A DNA stretch of 64,000 nt from an uncultured Tateyamaria sp. (GCA_905480645.1 CAJQRC010000026.1:91260-155259); one strand, 5' to 3'; positions 19,588 to 30,176 are shown, counted from the stretch's first letter. Program-made: numbers and translations. Notes: generated by a model from the letters alone, not told the origin.

Positions 19588-21540
19588 ATGGCAGATCTTC
19601 TTAGCAGCGCGCCCAAGGACAACTATGATGCTTCTTCAATTCAGGTGTTGGAGGATATGGAGCACGTACGACTGCGCCCTGGCATGTATATTGGAGGCAA
19701 GGACGATCGCGCCCTACACCACATGGTCGCGGAAATAATCGACAACTCTATGGATGAAGCTGTCGCCGGACACGCCACATGGATAGAAATTGAATTGCAT
19801 GAGAGTGGACGTATAACAGTCCGCGATAATGGTCGCGGCATCCCTACTGGGCCACACCCAAAAGATCCAGAAAAGTCAGCGCTTGAAATAATTTTTTGTA
19901 CTTTAAACGCAGGCGGTAAATTTTCTGGAGATGCTTACGAAACTTCGGGTGGATTACATGGCGTGGGCAGTTCTGTTGTGAACGCTCTTTCTGATTACCT
20001 TCGTGTCGAGGTGGCGCGTAATCGTGAGTTGTTCGCCATGGAGTTTTCCCGTGGTGTACCTAAGAAAAAACTTACAATGATTGGTGCAGCACCAAATCGG
20101 CGCGGAACTTCGGTCACTTTCCACCCTGACCCTGAAATTTTTGGTTCACTTACCCTCAAACCTGCGCGACTTTTCACAATGGCGCGCTCCAAAGCTTATC
20201 TATTCTCAGGTGTGGAAATTCGTTGGAAAACGGAAATTTCTGATGGTGAAACGGCAACTTCGGCAAACTTCCATTTTCCAGGCGGCCTTGCGGATTATTT
20301 GAAAGAAGTCTTAGGCGAAGTAACTACGTATTCTAACGTGCCATTTTCTGGTACCGTGTCATTTGAAAAATTTAATGCTCCGGGCAAAGTTGAATGGGCA
20401 ATTAACTGGACGCCTGCCCGTGATGGTTTCATTCAGTCCTACTGTAATACAGTCCCAACGCCGGAAGGAGGCACTCACGAAACTGGTTTTTGGGCTGCTA
20501 TTCTTAAAGGCATCAAAGCTTACGGAGAGTTGGTTAATAATAAAAAAGCCAGTACAATCATTCGCGAAGATCTTACAACAGGCGCGGGGGCGCTGGTATC
20601 GTGCTTCATCCGAGAACCTGAATTTGTAGGTCAAACAAAGGATAGGCTCGCCACCGTCGAAGCCCAACGAATGGTAGAGAATTCTGTACGTGACCACTTT
20701 GACAATTGGTTAGCAGCTGACACTAAATCTGCAGGTGCCATATTGGATTTTCTGGTCTTGCGCGCTGAAGAACGAATGCGGCGTCGACAGGAAAAAGAAA
20801 CATCGCGGAAAACAGCCACACAGAAATTACGTTTGCCAGGGAAATTGACTGATTGCTCAAGTAAGTCTCGGGATGGAACCGAGTTGTTCATAGTTGAAGG
20901 CGATTCTGCGGGCGGCTCCGCTAAAATGGCCCGTGATCGAAAAACTCAAGCATTATTACCGCTAAGAGGTAAAATTTTGAACGTTCTAGGTGCAGCTTCT
21001 AACAAGCTTGGATCAAATACCGAAATTTCAGACTTAACCCAAGCTCTCGGCGTCGGCTTGGGGACAAAATTTAATGTTGACGATTTGCGTTATGACAAGG
21101 TGATTATTATGACCGACGCCGATGTTGACGGCGCACATATTGCAGCACTTTTAATGACGTTTTTTTTTACTCAGATGAGACCAATGATAGATTCCGGACA
21201 CCTTTATCTTGCCTGTCCACCCCTGTTTCGCCTCACCCAAGGAGCACGGCGTGTGTATTGCATTGACGATACCGAGAGGATAGAAATGCTAGAAAAAGGC
21301 CTTGGAGGCAAAGGCAAAATTGAGGTTTCCCGTTTTAAAGGGCTTGGAGAGATGGATGCAAAAGATCTGAAAGACACCACTATGAATCCCGCTACGCGAA
21401 AACTAATTCGTATATCAATTGATGATGACGAACCCGGTGAAACTGCTGATCTAGTTGAGCGATTGATGGGCAAAAAACCAGAGATGCGGTTCCAATATAT
21501 CCAAGAAAATGCGCGTTTTGTGGCTGAACTAGATTTATAA
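19588..21540 (+). CDS. parE: DNA topoisomerase IV subunit B
   Basis: ATPase subunit of topoisomerase IV (650 residues), decatenates replicated chromosomes with ParC. GHKL ATPase motifs: EIIDNSMDEAVAGHA, VRDNGRGIPTG and GGLHGVGSSVVNALS. The Toprim domain has EGDSAGGSAKMARDR and IMTDADVDGAHI. The length near 650 and the lack of the insertion found in E. coli GyrB support ParE over GyrB. The ATG at 19588 has AGAGCGG upstream. parC is not in the window. Confidence 0.93.
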   Translation: MADLLSSAPKDNYDASSIQVLEDMEHVRLRPGMYIGGKDDRALHHMVAEIIDNSMDEAVAGHATWIEIELHESGRITVRDNGRGIPTGPHPKDPEKSALEIIFCTLNAGGKFSGDAYETSGGLHGVGSSVVNALSDYLRVEVARNRELFAMEFSRGVPKKKLTMIGAAPNRRGTSVTFHPDPEIFGSLTLKPARLFTMARSKAYLFSGVEIRWKTEISDGETATSANFHFPGGLADYLKEVLGEVTTYSNVPFSGTVSFEKFNAPGKVEWAINWTPARDGFIQSYCNTVPTPEGGTHETGFWAAILKGIKAYGELVNNKKASTIIREDLTTGAGALVSCFIREPEFVGQTKDRLATVEAQRMVENSVRDHFDNWLAADTKSAGAILDFLVLRAEERMRRRQEKETSRKTATQKLRLPGKLTDCSSKSRDGTELFIVEGDSAGGSAKMARDRKTQALLPLRGKILNVLGAASNKLGSNTEISDLTQALGVGLGTKFNVDDLRYDKVIIMTDADVDGAHIAALLMTFFFTQMRPMIDSGHLYLACPPLFRLTQGARRVYCIDDTERIEMLEKGLGGKGKIEVSRFKGLGEMDAKDLKDTTMNPATRKLIRISIDDDEPGETADLVERLMGKKPEMRFQYIQENARFVAELDL

Positions 21541-21825
21541 AAACCTACCTTTTCGGTACACAGTCTCAGATTAAAAGAATACAAGCTTAAAGGTACTTCA
21601 ATTTATTATAACATAGGAAGCTATCGATAGATAAAATTACTATTATTACTAGCCCTTTAATTGCTACGGGGGTTATCCTTTTGTTTAGTGAAACTGAGTA
21701 TGTAGTGGTATTATCACGAAGCTATCTCGTGATATGAAAAACCTCGTTATCTACAGATTTTTTCACAGAATGACACAATTATAAAGCTATTTGATCTCAA
21801 ATTTTTCACGATATTGCTTCCGTAA

Positions 21826-22512
21826 ATGCGCAAAATACTGCTTTCCTTCTTGATTTTGACTTCATTAGTGAGCTGTGGTCGTCCATTAACAAAAAACGAA
21901 ATTTCCTTAGCCAAAAGTATTCATGGTGATACCCTAGACATCAAGCGTGTTCGTTTAATCAATGGCGCTCCGACGCAAACTATAACATTTCAACATAAAG
22001 CCAGACCCAGAGCCACCTGCCGCGAACTTTTATTGCCTCCACCAACCGACGCGATAATTACGACCACGCCGGCAGCGGTGACAATTTTTTCGAGAGTGTT
22101 TTTTGATAAACGCTGGTTTCTAGATGACTATGCTGCCAACTATCCAAACAAACTTAACCTGTCAGCGGCAATGTTGTTGGCCCATGAGTTAACCCACGTT
22201 TGGCAATGGCAGAACCGACAATTAACAAGCTATTCACCCCTAAAGGCTGCAAGCGAACACCGTATACATGAAGATCCTTATCTGTTCAACATAAGCACCA
22301 AAAGGATGTTCAGCGAATTTGGTTACGAGCAGCAAGGATCTATTGTTGAGGAATTCGTCTGCTGTCGTACACTTGATCCACAATCCACGCGCACCCGACG
22401 TTTGCATGCGCTTATTAGCCAAGCCATGCCAGTAGCGCCTTTACCTCAATCACCAGAACATGAAGTGTACCTTCCTTGGGATGGCGTTAGAATTGAAGGA
22501 ATTTGCCAATAA
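21826..22512 (+). CDS. Lipoprotein with HExxH zinc-metallopeptidase motif
   Basis: A 228-residue predicted lipoprotein: signal peptide ending in lipobox L-V-S-C (Cys17). Mid-protein, LLAHELTHVWQWQ holds the HExxH zinc motif, and downstream GSIVEEFVCCR offers a glutamate as third ligand with a Cys pair. This layout fits gluzincin-like peptidases, including DUF4157-type HELTHVxQ domains, though the rest of the sequence is not familiar to me. It follows parE by 285 bases on the same strand. The substrate is unknown; location would be the periplasmic face of a membrane. Confidence 0.7.
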   Translation: MRKILLSFLILTSLVSCGRPLTKNEISLAKSIHGDTLDIKRVRLINGAPTQTITFQHKARPRATCRELLLPPPTDAIITTTPAAVTIFSRVFFDKRWFLDDYAANYPNKLNLSAAMLLAHELTHVWQWQNRQLTSYSPLKAASEHRIHEDPYLFNISTKRMFSEFGYEQQGSIVEEFVCCRTLDPQSTRTRRLHALISQAMPVAPLPQSPEHEVYLPWDGVRIEGICQ

Positions 22513-22541
22513 TTAAAATTATCATTCTCTTAGAGCTAAAA

Positions 22542-23528
22542 TTAAATATCTTGAGCAGCAAGATTAAGTGCTTGAACCCATGCTGTAGGATCAACAGTAA
22601 CTGGATCAGCTATTTCTCGGTTTTGCCCCGGCAACCGTCCCCCTTCATCTGCACCCACAAGTGAGCTTAGCATAATCACCCGATTTGAAAAATCATCAGA
22701 TGCACTGGGATCAATTAGCAAATAATATTGACCTAAGTCATGCGGAGGACCTTCCGAAGCTTTAAGCGGCTTTACATCATGAGATAAAACACCACCCGTC
22801 ATGCCAGCAGCAAGCAGTTCTGCCATAAGGCCAAAACCCCAACCCTTATACCCTCCCATTGATACAAGGGTCCCACCAAGTGCTGCTTCAGGGTCTTCAG
22901 TTGGCTGACCATGGACGTCCAGTGCCCAACCTTTTGGTATGCGCTCTCCCGCAGCTTTGGCCATAGTAATCTTACCTAAAGCAACAGTTGTGGTGGATTG
23001 GTCAAATTGCATTGCTAGCCCGCCTTCTCCGTCCGGAACGGAAAAGGCGATTGGGTTAGTCCCAATGACGCGAGCCTTTCCCCCCGGTGGTGCAACGATC
23101 GGTGAAGCATTAGTGAACCCAATACCTATTAGACCAGCCTGCGCAATCTGTTCGGTAAAATATCCCAAGGAAGTGCATGTATGTGCATGACCAATAGCAA
23201 GACTAGCCAAGCCATATTCGCGCGCTGCGTCGAGTGCAGGTGCTAGACCTTGGGCAAAAGCAGGTTGAGAAAAACCCATTTTAGCATCTACATAAATAGC
23301 CGCAGGCCGTGGCTTACTAACTACGGGGCGAACATTACCTCTGACACGTCCACTGCGCAGTTGAAGGCAATAACTTTCTAAATAATAAAGGCCACAAATT
23401 CGGTTTCCCGTGGCCTCAGCCCGAGCCACGGCACGGGCGACTTCAGCTGCAGAAAATTTCCCAGCGCCATGCCGAAGCAGAGCAGTTTGTACTGTAGATT
23501 CAATCTCGCTTTGGGTAACACTTGTCAT
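22542..23528 (-). CDS. Ldh-family NAD(P)-dependent dehydrogenase (malate/sulfolactate type)
   Basis: A 328-residue member of the type 2 malate/L-lactate dehydrogenase (Ldh_2) family, which uses a non-Rossmann NAD(P) fold. Conserved features include GHAHTCTSLGYF, GFTNASPIVAPPGG, GTNPIAFSVPDG and the GGYKGWGFGLMAELLAAGMTGG block. Family members reduce or oxidise 2-hydroxy acids such as malate, sulfolactate, ureidoglycolate or delta-1-piperideine-2-carboxylate. The context gives no clue to substrate, as neighbours are unrelated. It converges with the metallopeptidase lipoprotein gene. Confidence 0.85.
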   Translation of the reverse strand: MTSVTQSEIESTVQTALLRHGAGKFSAAEVARAVARAEATGNRICGLYYLESYCLQLRSGRVRGNVRPVVSKPRPAAIYVDAKMGFSQPAFAQGLAPALDAAREYGLASLAIGHAHTCTSLGYFTEQIAQAGLIGIGFTNASPIVAPPGGKARVIGTNPIAFSVPDGEGGLAMQFDQSTTTVALGKITMAKAAGERIPKGWALDVHGQPTEDPEAALGGTLVSMGGYKGWGFGLMAELLAAGMTGGVLSHDVKPLKASEGPPHDLGQYYLLIDPSASDDFSNRVIMLSSLVGADEGGRLPGQNREIADPVTVDPTAWVQALNLAAQDI

Positions 23529-23839
23529 TTTTACACTCCACTCAAAGCTTGCATCACATGATAATTATAGAACAAAAACAGTTTTTTACGTCAAAAAACA
23601 GTTTGCCGGTACTGTTATCAAGTAAAGGCATTATAAATATCTGAAATTTAAATATATCCCAAAACATTAAGAGTTGGTATAGAAGGTTTGATACCAAAAT
23701 TCATAACTAATATTAATAGTGTACGAAACATTTAGAAAATTAAAATTTTAAAAACCAATTAAAACTTGCGATTTTCTTGATAAAGGCTCACGCTAATTAT
23801 TCAATTAGCTTTTATAAATATTTGGTTGGAGTAGAAAAA
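23529..23839. other. AT-rich intergenic region with an inverted repeat at 23581-23599
   Basis: Roughly 310 bases between the divergent dehydrogenase and DUF5993 genes. GTTTTTT-ACGTC-AAAAAAC at 23581-23599 is a perfect 7+5+7 inverted repeat about 50 bases upstream of the dehydrogenase start. It could be an operator; the all-AT stem makes a strong terminator unlikely. Nothing else stands out. Confidence 0.35.
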
Positions 23840-23995
23840 GTGGCGGCATTACTTTTTGCGATGTTTTCGGCGGCAATGTTATTTGGGTATCTACGTATGC
23901 CAAAATTCGCCTATGCCGCATTCGCTTTGGCAATTGCTGTCAGCTTATACTGGTTCAAATTCCACGCCACAGCTCAACTTACAATTCAACTGTAA
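23840..23995 (+). CDS. DUF5993-family small membrane protein
   Basis: A 51-residue protein with two predicted membrane helices (AALLFAMFSAAMLFGYLR and FAYAAFALAIAVSLYWFKFHAT). The size, position and helix-RMP-helix layout match DUF5993, which commonly precedes dsbB. The GTG at 23840 has GGAG eight bases upstream. The frame is open upstream to a TTG at 23777, but that start has no Shine-Dalgarno. Ten bases separate it from dsbB, so they are one transcript. Function is unknown; a DsbB accessory role is suggested by linkage. Confidence 0.7.
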   Translation: MAALLFAMFSAAMLFGYLRMPKFAYAAFALAIAVSLYWFKFHATAQLTIQL

Positions 23996-24005
23996 TAGGT
24001 ACGCA

Positions 24006-24587
24006 ATGTCACTTTCTCTTGAAACGTCTAGAATACTTAATGCGTTAGGAATGCTTGCAATCTGCCTAGTGTTAATTGTTGCTTATTTTTATCAATTTTT
24101 CCTTTATGAATTGCCATGCCCTTTATGCCTTCTTCAACGTGTTGGTTTTGTTGCCGTAGGCTTTGGGCTAGGTCTCAACTTACTCTACCATCCACGCCCA
24201 CGACACTATGCGCTAGTTTTAATAGCAGCTATCTTTGGGGTTAGTGTTTCGATCCGTCAAATACTTTTGCATATTGTACCCGGAACTGGGCACTACGGGT
24301 CATCTATTTTTGGAATGCACTATTATACTTGGGCAGCTGTTGTATTTTTTCTGATAATCCTTGGCACATCGATAATGCTGTTGTTCGAAAGACAGTATGA
24401 CCAGACAGTTGAGAGTGCTTCTGAAAAGGTCCTGTTCGGTGGAAGCTCTTTGGCAAAAGGAGCATTTTTCTTAATGGTCTTTCTGGGATTGGCAAACGCA
24501 CTGACTACTTTTTTGCAATGTGGACCTGGAATTTGCGAGGAGTCTCCGGCTACTTATAAATATCTTGATACCCTTGAAAAAGGGTAG
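24006..24587 (+). CDS. dsbB: Disulfide bond formation protein B
   Basis: Inner-membrane quinone-linked oxidase, 193 residues, which reoxidises periplasmic DsbA-like proteins. The CPLC redox motif follows the first helix (ELPCPLCLLQR), as in DsbB. Further helices and a periplasmic loop region follow. A second cysteine pair occurs near the C-terminus (QCGPGICEES), after the last helix, unlike E. coli where the second pair sits in the loop between helices 3 and 4. The ATG at 24006 was chosen on spacing to DUF5993. The longer frame from 23856 overlaps that gene and is not credible. Confidence 0.85.
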   Translation: MSLSLETSRILNALGMLAICLVLIVAYFYQFFLYELPCPLCLLQRVGFVAVGFGLGLNLLYHPRPRHYALVLIAAIFGVSVSIRQILLHIVPGTGHYGSSIFGMHYYTWAAVVFFLIILGTSIMLLFERQYDQTVESASEKVLFGGSSLAKGAFFLMVFLGLANALTTFLQCGPGICEESPATYKYLDTLEKG

Positions 24588-24705
24588 TCAAAACGCAGCT
24601 AGGCTCCACTAATTATACTTGAAAACTAGTAACCTAAACTGTCGATCTCATTAAAAAACTGTAAGTGAAAATGCTCACAGTAAATAGCTGACTATTATCA
24701 GAAAA

Positions 24706-25383
24706 CTACAGCAACTGGCCATTTTTTAAAGTTAAAGTCCGGTCCATTCGCGCTGCAAGTGAAAGGTTATGTGTTGCAATCAGCGCAGCAAGACCAGTTC
24801 CTCGCACTAACTCCAATAAGATATCAAAAACTTGATCGGACGTTTCCGGGTCAAGGTTACCAGTTGGTTCATCTGCCAAAAGTAGGCTTGGCCCATTGGC
24901 AAGTGCTCTACAGAAGGCGACCCGTTGTTGCTCACCACCAGAAAGCGCAGCAGGCCTATGATCTGCTCTTCGACCCATTCCAACTCGTACCAATAAATCA
25001 TGCGCATATTTTTCAGCATTTAACCGTGAGACACCCGCACTGAGTTGCGGTAATACAATATTTTCAAGAGCCGTGAATTCGGGCAATAAATGATGAAACT
25101 GATAGATAAACCCCACATCTGATCTTCGAGCCGCTGTTCGTCTACTATCAGATTCATCTGTCATGTTTTGTCCTGCTAGAGTCACTACGCCGTCGTTTGC
25201 ATTATCCAGCAGACCTGCTATATGCAGTAAAGTTGATTTACCCGCCCCTGACGGCGCCACAAGTGCAACAATCTCACCTTTATCGACAGACAGATTTACC
25301 CCTCGCAGTACATTTACTGCATTAGGCAAACTTTGATTGTAAACTTTAATTATTTCATGAAGGGTCAGCACAGGTTCACTCAT
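24706..25383 (-). CDS. lolD: Lipoprotein-releasing ABC transporter, ATP-binding protein
   Basis: ATPase of the LolCDE machine that extracts outer-membrane lipoproteins from the inner membrane. The 225-residue protein has Walker [10 protein letters not shown], signature [15 protein letters not shown], Walker [13 protein letters not shown] and the H-loop histidine in [11 protein letters not shown]. The related MacB ATPase has the same signature, but pairing with the next gene decides the call. It overlaps the upstream permease gene by eight bases. Confidence 0.92.
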   Translation of the reverse strand: MSEPVLTLHEIIKVYNQSLPNAVNVLRGVNLSVDKGEIVALVAPSGAGKSTLLHIAGLLDNANDGVVTLAGQNMTDESDSRRTAARRSDVGFIYQFHHLLPEFTALENIVLPQLSAGVSRLNAEKYAHDLLVRVGMGRRADHRPAALSGGEQQRVAFCRALANGPSLLLADEPTGNLDPETSDQVFDILLELVRGTGLAALIATHNLSLAARMDRTLTLKNGQLL

Positions 25384-26656
25384 ATCGCAATGCCTCTACT
25401 GGATTCATGCGAGCCGCTCGTCGGGCTGGGAAAATAGTTACAACAAAAGATAAGCCTAAAGATAATATCACAGCACTCAAAATATCTTTCAAGTTTAACT
25501 CAGCTGGCAGAGCATATATCCCGCGTATGGCCGGATCCCAAACTCCTCCCCCTAGTACATAGTTCACAAAGGAAAACAAAGGATCAATATAGATAGCGAA
25601 AAGACATCCAAGAATTACACCCAACACTGTTCCAATCAGACCAGTAAAAGCACCACAAATGAAAAAAATGCGTAAAATTGAGCCCTCAGTAAAACCCACA
25701 GTTCGTAGAATGCCAATGTCACGGCCTTTATTTTTCACAAGCATAATCAGCCCTGAGACTATATTCATTGCCGCAATCAAAACTAAGATTGAAAGAATCA
25801 CAAACATGACATTATCTTCAACTTCTAGTGCTCGTAAAAACGCTCCAGAAGCATCACGCCACGTCCAAACTTGTGCTCCAGACCCTGCAATTTCCAAAAG
25901 CGCGTGGGTATACTGATCGACCATTTCTGGTGCTTCAACCATAACTTCGATTTCATCAACCACATCCTCGCGATTCAGAAATGATTGCGCTTCTTTAAGC
26001 GGCATATAAATACGCGTTCGGTCAATATCATAGCGGCCTGCACTAAAAATATAAGTGATTTCGTAGGCATTAATACGTGGACTTATACCAAACGCAGTCT
26101 TAACGCCATTTGGCGATATAAGCTTAACCCTGTCTCCGATGGCAGCTCCTAACTCTCGAGCAACACCTGACCCGATCGCAATGCCTTTTACGTAACGGCC
26201 AATATTGCCCTGAGAATTTAAAGGGTCAGCAATACGCGGCAAGGTTGCTAAATTTTCAGCTGTCATCCCATACACTTGCACGCCTGCATTTTGGTTTCGC
26301 AAGCTGATCATAACTTGACCTTTAACCAACGGTGCAACGCGGATAACTCCGCGAACAGAACGCAGTGCATCCGCTATACTATCATATTCGGCTATTGTTC
26401 GATCAATCGGACCATTCTCAGTGAAAGACCCAACATTGTAGATCGTCACATGCGCATTTGCTCCCAGAATTGTATCAACAAATTCTGCGCGAAAGCCTGA
26501 TCGTACTGACAGTGTCGCTATCAAAGCAAATACAGCCAAAGTTATACCGATTAGGCTAATCCATGTCATTGTGCTGACCCCTCCTTCGGCGCGACGCGCA
26601 CGCAAGTAGCGCCAGGCGATCATAAACTCGAATGGAGCAAAGGGGGGGGTTACCAC
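25376..26656 (-). CDS. lolC: Lipoprotein-releasing ABC transporter permease (LolC/LolE)
   Basis: Permease of 426 residues: an N-terminal helix ([27 protein letters not shown]), a large periplasmic MacB-like domain, then three C-terminal helices with the FtsX-type signature. Alphaproteobacteria usually carry one LolC/E hybrid (LolF), which fits a single permease beside lolD. The frame opens at a GTG at 26656 followed within two codons by a run of eight cytosines. The C-terminal [18 protein letters not shown] is typical of LolC/E. It forms an operon with lolD. Confidence 0.92.
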   Translation of the reverse strand: MVTPPFAPFEFMIAWRYLRARRAEGGVSTMTWISLIGITLAVFALIATLSVRSGFRAEFVDTILGANAHVTIYNVGSFTENGPIDRTIAEYDSIADALRSVRGVIRVAPLVKGQVMISLRNQNAGVQVYGMTAENLATLPRIADPLNSQGNIGRYVKGIAIGSGVARELGAAIGDRVKLISPNGVKTAFGISPRINAYEITYIFSAGRYDIDRTRIYMPLKEAQSFLNREDVVDEIEVMVEAPEMVDQYTHALLEIAGSGAQVWTWRDASGAFLRALEVEDNVMFVILSILVLIAAMNIVSGLIMLVKNKGRDIGILRTVGFTEGSILRIFFICGAFTGLIGTVLGVILGCLFAIYIDPLFSFVNYVLGGGVWDPAIRGIYALPAELNLKDILSAVILSLGLSFVVTIFPARRAARMNPVEALRYE

Positions 26657-26817
26657 GTTGTAAACTCCTAATCAAAAGAAGGCCCCAGCTTGGGCGTATC
26701 CTTAACAAAGATTAATGCCAGGTGCTTTTAACGTTGGATATAACTCATCAAGCACAAGCGACGCACTTTCACTATTTCACATACTTTACATCAAAAGGCT
26801 GATGGTGCCCAATTACA

Positions 26818-28155
26818 CTACATATTGGCATAAATACTTATTACTTTCTGCACCGCTGATTCCGGTGACAGCTCCTCGCTCTCACCAGTCCGGCGCGAGG
26901 TCAGCTCCACTATTCCATTTTTTAAGCCTCGCGGCCCAATAGTAATTCGCCAAGGTATACCAATCAAATCCATGGTAGCAAATTTACCACCAGCACGCTC
27001 TTTACGATCATCATACAAAGGCTCGAGGCCAAGCGCAGTCATGCTATTGTATATAGCATCACAAGCTGCGTCAGCCTCTTCATCACCCTGCTTAAGATTT
27101 ATTATACCACAGTGAAATGGCGTCACACCCTCAGGCCAAATGATACCTTTGTCATCATGGTTGGCTTCTATAATCGCACCAAGCAAGCGACTGACACCGA
27201 TACCATGACTGCCCATGTGAACAGGTGACAGCTTACCATCAGGGCCTTGAACAACAGCATTTAACGCTTCAGAGTATTTAGTTCCAAAATAAAAAATTTG
27301 TCCAACTTCAATGCCACGCGCCACTCGCCGACGTTCTTCCGGCACTGCAGCAAACAAAGCTTCATCATGAGTTTCGTCCGTCCGTGCATACAAGTTTGTA
27401 AATTCATCCAGCACACCGGCGCATTGTTCCACATTATCGTAATCAATTTCACGATCACCAAAGGTTAATGCAATAACCGAATTATCATAAAATACTTCGC
27501 TTTCACCCGTTTCAGCCAATACTAAAAACTCATGTGTATTATCGCCCCCCATTGCTCCACTATCTGCTCGCATGGGTATGGCTTTTAAGCCCATTCGCTC
27601 ATAAGTGCGCAAATAGCTCACAAGATGGCGATTATATGCATGGAGCGCATCTGCTTTGTTCAAGTCAAAATTATAACCGTCTTTCATGTAAAATTCACGG
27701 CCACGCATTACACCAAAACGTGGGCGTATCTCATCGCGAAATTTCCACTGAATTTGATATACAGTAAGCGGTAAATCCTTATAACTTCCAACGTGAGTTC
27801 GGAAGATATCAGTGATTAGTTCTTCAGCTGTTGGCGTGAATAACATATCACGATCATGACGATCTTTAATACGCAGCATCTCTGCTCCAAAAGCATCATA
27901 ACGCCCACTTTCGCGCCAAAGATCCGCTGATTGAATTGTAGGCATCAGCATAGGCATGTGGCCTGCGCGTTGTTGTTCTTCATGAACAATATTTTCAATC
28001 TTGCGCAAGACCTTAAACCCAAGCGGAAGCCAAGAATAGATTCCAGCACTGGCTTGCTTAATCATACCCGCACGCAACATTAAGCGATGGCTTACAATTT
28101 GTGCCTCGCTGGGGTTTTCCTTGAGAACAGGCAGAAAGTAGCGGCTAAAACGCAT
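26818..28155 (-). CDS. proS: Prolyl-tRNA synthetase (short alphaproteobacterial form)
   Basis: Charges tRNA-Pro. The 445-residue protein is the short type without the INS editing domain found in E. coli ProRS (about 570 residues). Class II motifs: motif 2 in [32 protein letters not shown], and motif 3 in [17 protein letters not shown]. The C-terminal anticodon domain begins near [14 protein letters not shown]. An AGGAG Shine-Dalgarno precedes the ATG. It is upstream of lolC on the same strand with a 160-bp gap. Confidence 0.96.
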   Translation of the reverse strand: MRFSRYFLPVLKENPSEAQIVSHRLMLRAGMIKQASAGIYSWLPLGFKVLRKIENIVHEEQQRAGHMPMLMPTIQSADLWRESGRYDAFGAEMLRIKDRHDRDMLFTPTAEELITDIFRTHVGSYKDLPLTVYQIQWKFRDEIRPRFGVMRGREFYMKDGYNFDLNKADALHAYNRHLVSYLRTYERMGLKAIPMRADSGAMGGDNTHEFLVLAETGESEVFYDNSVIALTFGDREIDYDNVEQCAGVLDEFTNLYARTDETHDEALFAAVPEERRRVARGIEVGQIFYFGTKYSEALNAVVQGPDGKLSPVHMGSHGIGVSRLLGAIIEANHDDKGIIWPEGVTPFHCGIINLKQGDEEADAACDAIYNSMTALGLEPLYDDRKERAGGKFATMDLIGIPWRITIGPRGLKNGIVELTSRRTGESEELSPESAVQKVISIYANM

Positions 28156-28245
28156 AACGCGGCTCCTAACAGAAATTTTATAACTTGATTAGGGCAATCG
28201 CTCCACTGTCGCAATTGGCAAAGGCGCGGTTTGTTAAACAAGATG

Positions 28246-29499
28246 TTAAGATTTCTCATCTGAGTAGCCAGCTCGTGTCGCGAGGTGCAAAGCTACCTGA
28301 GTAGCTTTAGCCATATCTTGCACTGAAACCCATTCAAGGGGACCATGTACATTCTGCATCCCACAAAAAATATTAGGGCATGGCGTCCCAAACTCCGTTA
28401 AACGAGATCCGTCAGTACCACCCCGGATTTCGCCCATAATCGGCTCAAGCCCAACATCACGGACTGCAGCTTTAGCCAATTCGACTGGACCCATATCTCT
28501 TTCCAACCAGTATCGCATATTACGATATTGATGACTTATTTCACATGTAATCCGCGCAAGGGGTTCTGTAGCTGCTACAGCAGAACAAATATTACGTAAA
28601 AGTGCGCCTTTTGCCAATAAACCATCAAGTTCAAAATCGCGAAGAATAAATTGCATTTCGACCTCAGCGGCATCACCCGATTGCGCTATAAGATGAATAA
28701 AGCCCTGCCGTCCTTCGGTTGTTTCTGGTGTCATGTTCGCTGGCAGCATCAGCGTTATTTTAGCTGCAAGGGACAACGCATTAACCAGCTTGTCTTTGCC
28801 CCACCCAGGATGGATTGACACCCCAGTGACAGTAATACGACCTAAATCTGCAGAAAAGCTCTCATACTCAATTTCACCCGGCTTAGACCCATCAAAAGTG
28901 AAGGCAAAGTCAGATTGTAAATCTGCAGGTAATTTGGGCGTTACTCCACGTCCAATTTCTTCATCTGGTACGAAAGCAATACGAATGTTGCCATACGGTA
29001 AATTTTTATTTTTAAGCAAATGACGAGCAGCTGTCATGACTACAGCTACACCCGCTTTGTCATCAGCGCCCAACAAAGTCGTCCCACTAGCCGTAATTAT
29101 ATCTTCTCCAACTTTCTCAGCTAAATAGGGAAAGTTATGTGGTGATAATACAAGATTTGGCGCTTCAGAAAAACTTATATCACCGCCATTATATACATTA
29201 TGCACAACTGGCTTTACCCCTGTTGCGTTAAATTGTGGGGCAGTATCCACATGGGCAAGCCAAGCCATCACCGGGGTAGAATTTTCTATTGTCGCAGGTA
29301 TTGTAGCTAGCACAACACTGTCTTCATTCAGAGAAACATCTTGCGCGCCCATTTCTATGAGTTCTGTCATTAATAGACGAGACATATCGAGCTGGCAGCG
29401 AGTGCTTGGTACTGTTTGGCTGGCATCATCACTTTGACTATCGATGACGACATAACGCAAAAGACGGTCTTGTAATTCAGCATCAAATTGGGTGCGCAT
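28246..29499 (-). CDS. pepT: Peptidase T (tripeptide aminopeptidase)
   Basis: M20-family dinuclear zinc aminopeptidase, 417 residues, releasing the N-terminal residue of tripeptides. Metal ligands appear in WLAHVDTAPQ (HxD), LLGADDKAGVAV (D), FVPDEEIGRG (EE catalytic base and ligand) and GGTDGSRLTEFG (D region), with the last His in MQNVHGPLEWV. A dimerisation lid domain lies between. An ATG with GGAG upstream starts the frame. It precedes proS on the same strand with a gap of about 90 bases. Confidence 0.94.
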   Translation of the reverse strand: MRTQFDAELQDRLLRYVVIDSQSDDASQTVPSTRCQLDMSRLLMTELIEMGAQDVSLNEDSVVLATIPATIENSTPVMAWLAHVDTAPQFNATGVKPVVHNVYNGGDISFSEAPNLVLSPHNFPYLAEKVGEDIITASGTTLLGADDKAGVAVVMTAARHLLKNKNLPYGNIRIAFVPDEEIGRGVTPKLPADLQSDFAFTFDGSKPGEIEYESFSADLGRITVTGVSIHPGWGKDKLVNALSLAAKITLMLPANMTPETTEGRQGFIHLIAQSGDAAEVEMQFILRDFELDGLLAKGALLRNICSAVAATEPLARITCEISHQYRNMRYWLERDMGPVELAKAAVRDVGLEPIMGEIRGGTDGSRLTEFGTPCPNIFCGMQNVHGPLEWVSVQDMAKATQVALHLATRAGYSDEKS

Positions 29500-30176
29500 A
29501 CGTTATCTCCATTAAAAACTAGCAAAATAAACAAAAATTGGCTGCGTATTGTCAATAACGCCGTTGACGCTTCACGTAGTACCGTTGTGCTTTATAAAAC
29601 CCGATTCCTGATAATTGAATCAAATCTAAGAGGTTTACCAGCGGTCATCGCAGCTGCTCGATCTAGCGCAGATTTTACTCTGCCCGATAGGTTCGGCTTT
29701 TTGGGAGTGATATTTCAATGGTTGGTGTTGAGGGTTTTGTCTAGTATCGACATGATCAACACTCGAAACCAGTGATCTTGGTACTTACATCCAAGATGGA
29801 CCTTAAAAGCTTGGAGTTTCACATCTTTCTTTCTCACTAAAAACCATGAAAATGCGAAGATCTATACTTGCAGCACTTGCACGACGGTGGAAATGCTGCA
29901 TTACAGTCTAACTGATACTCTGGGCGCGTAGTTCTAAATAGATGCACAGAGCAATTAGAGTTAATCAGTGCCGGTTAATCAGCATTAATATAAGCGTCTG
30001 CTCTTTAAATTCTAGGTTCAAAAATGTCATTGTTGTTTTATGCAAGTAGACATTTTGGATTCCGTTTGATCACTCAATTTAACAAACGCGTGATACCAGT
30101 GACCCGTTTTCAGATGACCCGCGTAACTCTCATGAAAGTTGCAAAAACGCGACTTTATAAACTGGAGATACATACC
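29500..30176. other. 677-bp region without a supported gene
   Basis: Between divergent pepT and the fasciclin gene. Open frames such as 29488-29775 overlap the pepT promoter, lack a ribosome binding site, and match no family I know. The stretch around 29640-29900 is less AT-rich than true spacers in this window, so it may be an eroded gene. No tRNA-like T-loop or small-RNA motif was found. Confidence 0.4.

Noticed and set aside
29488..29775. 95-codon forward frame after pepT
   Set aside because: It starts inside the pepT promoter region, lacks a ribosome binding site and matches no known family.
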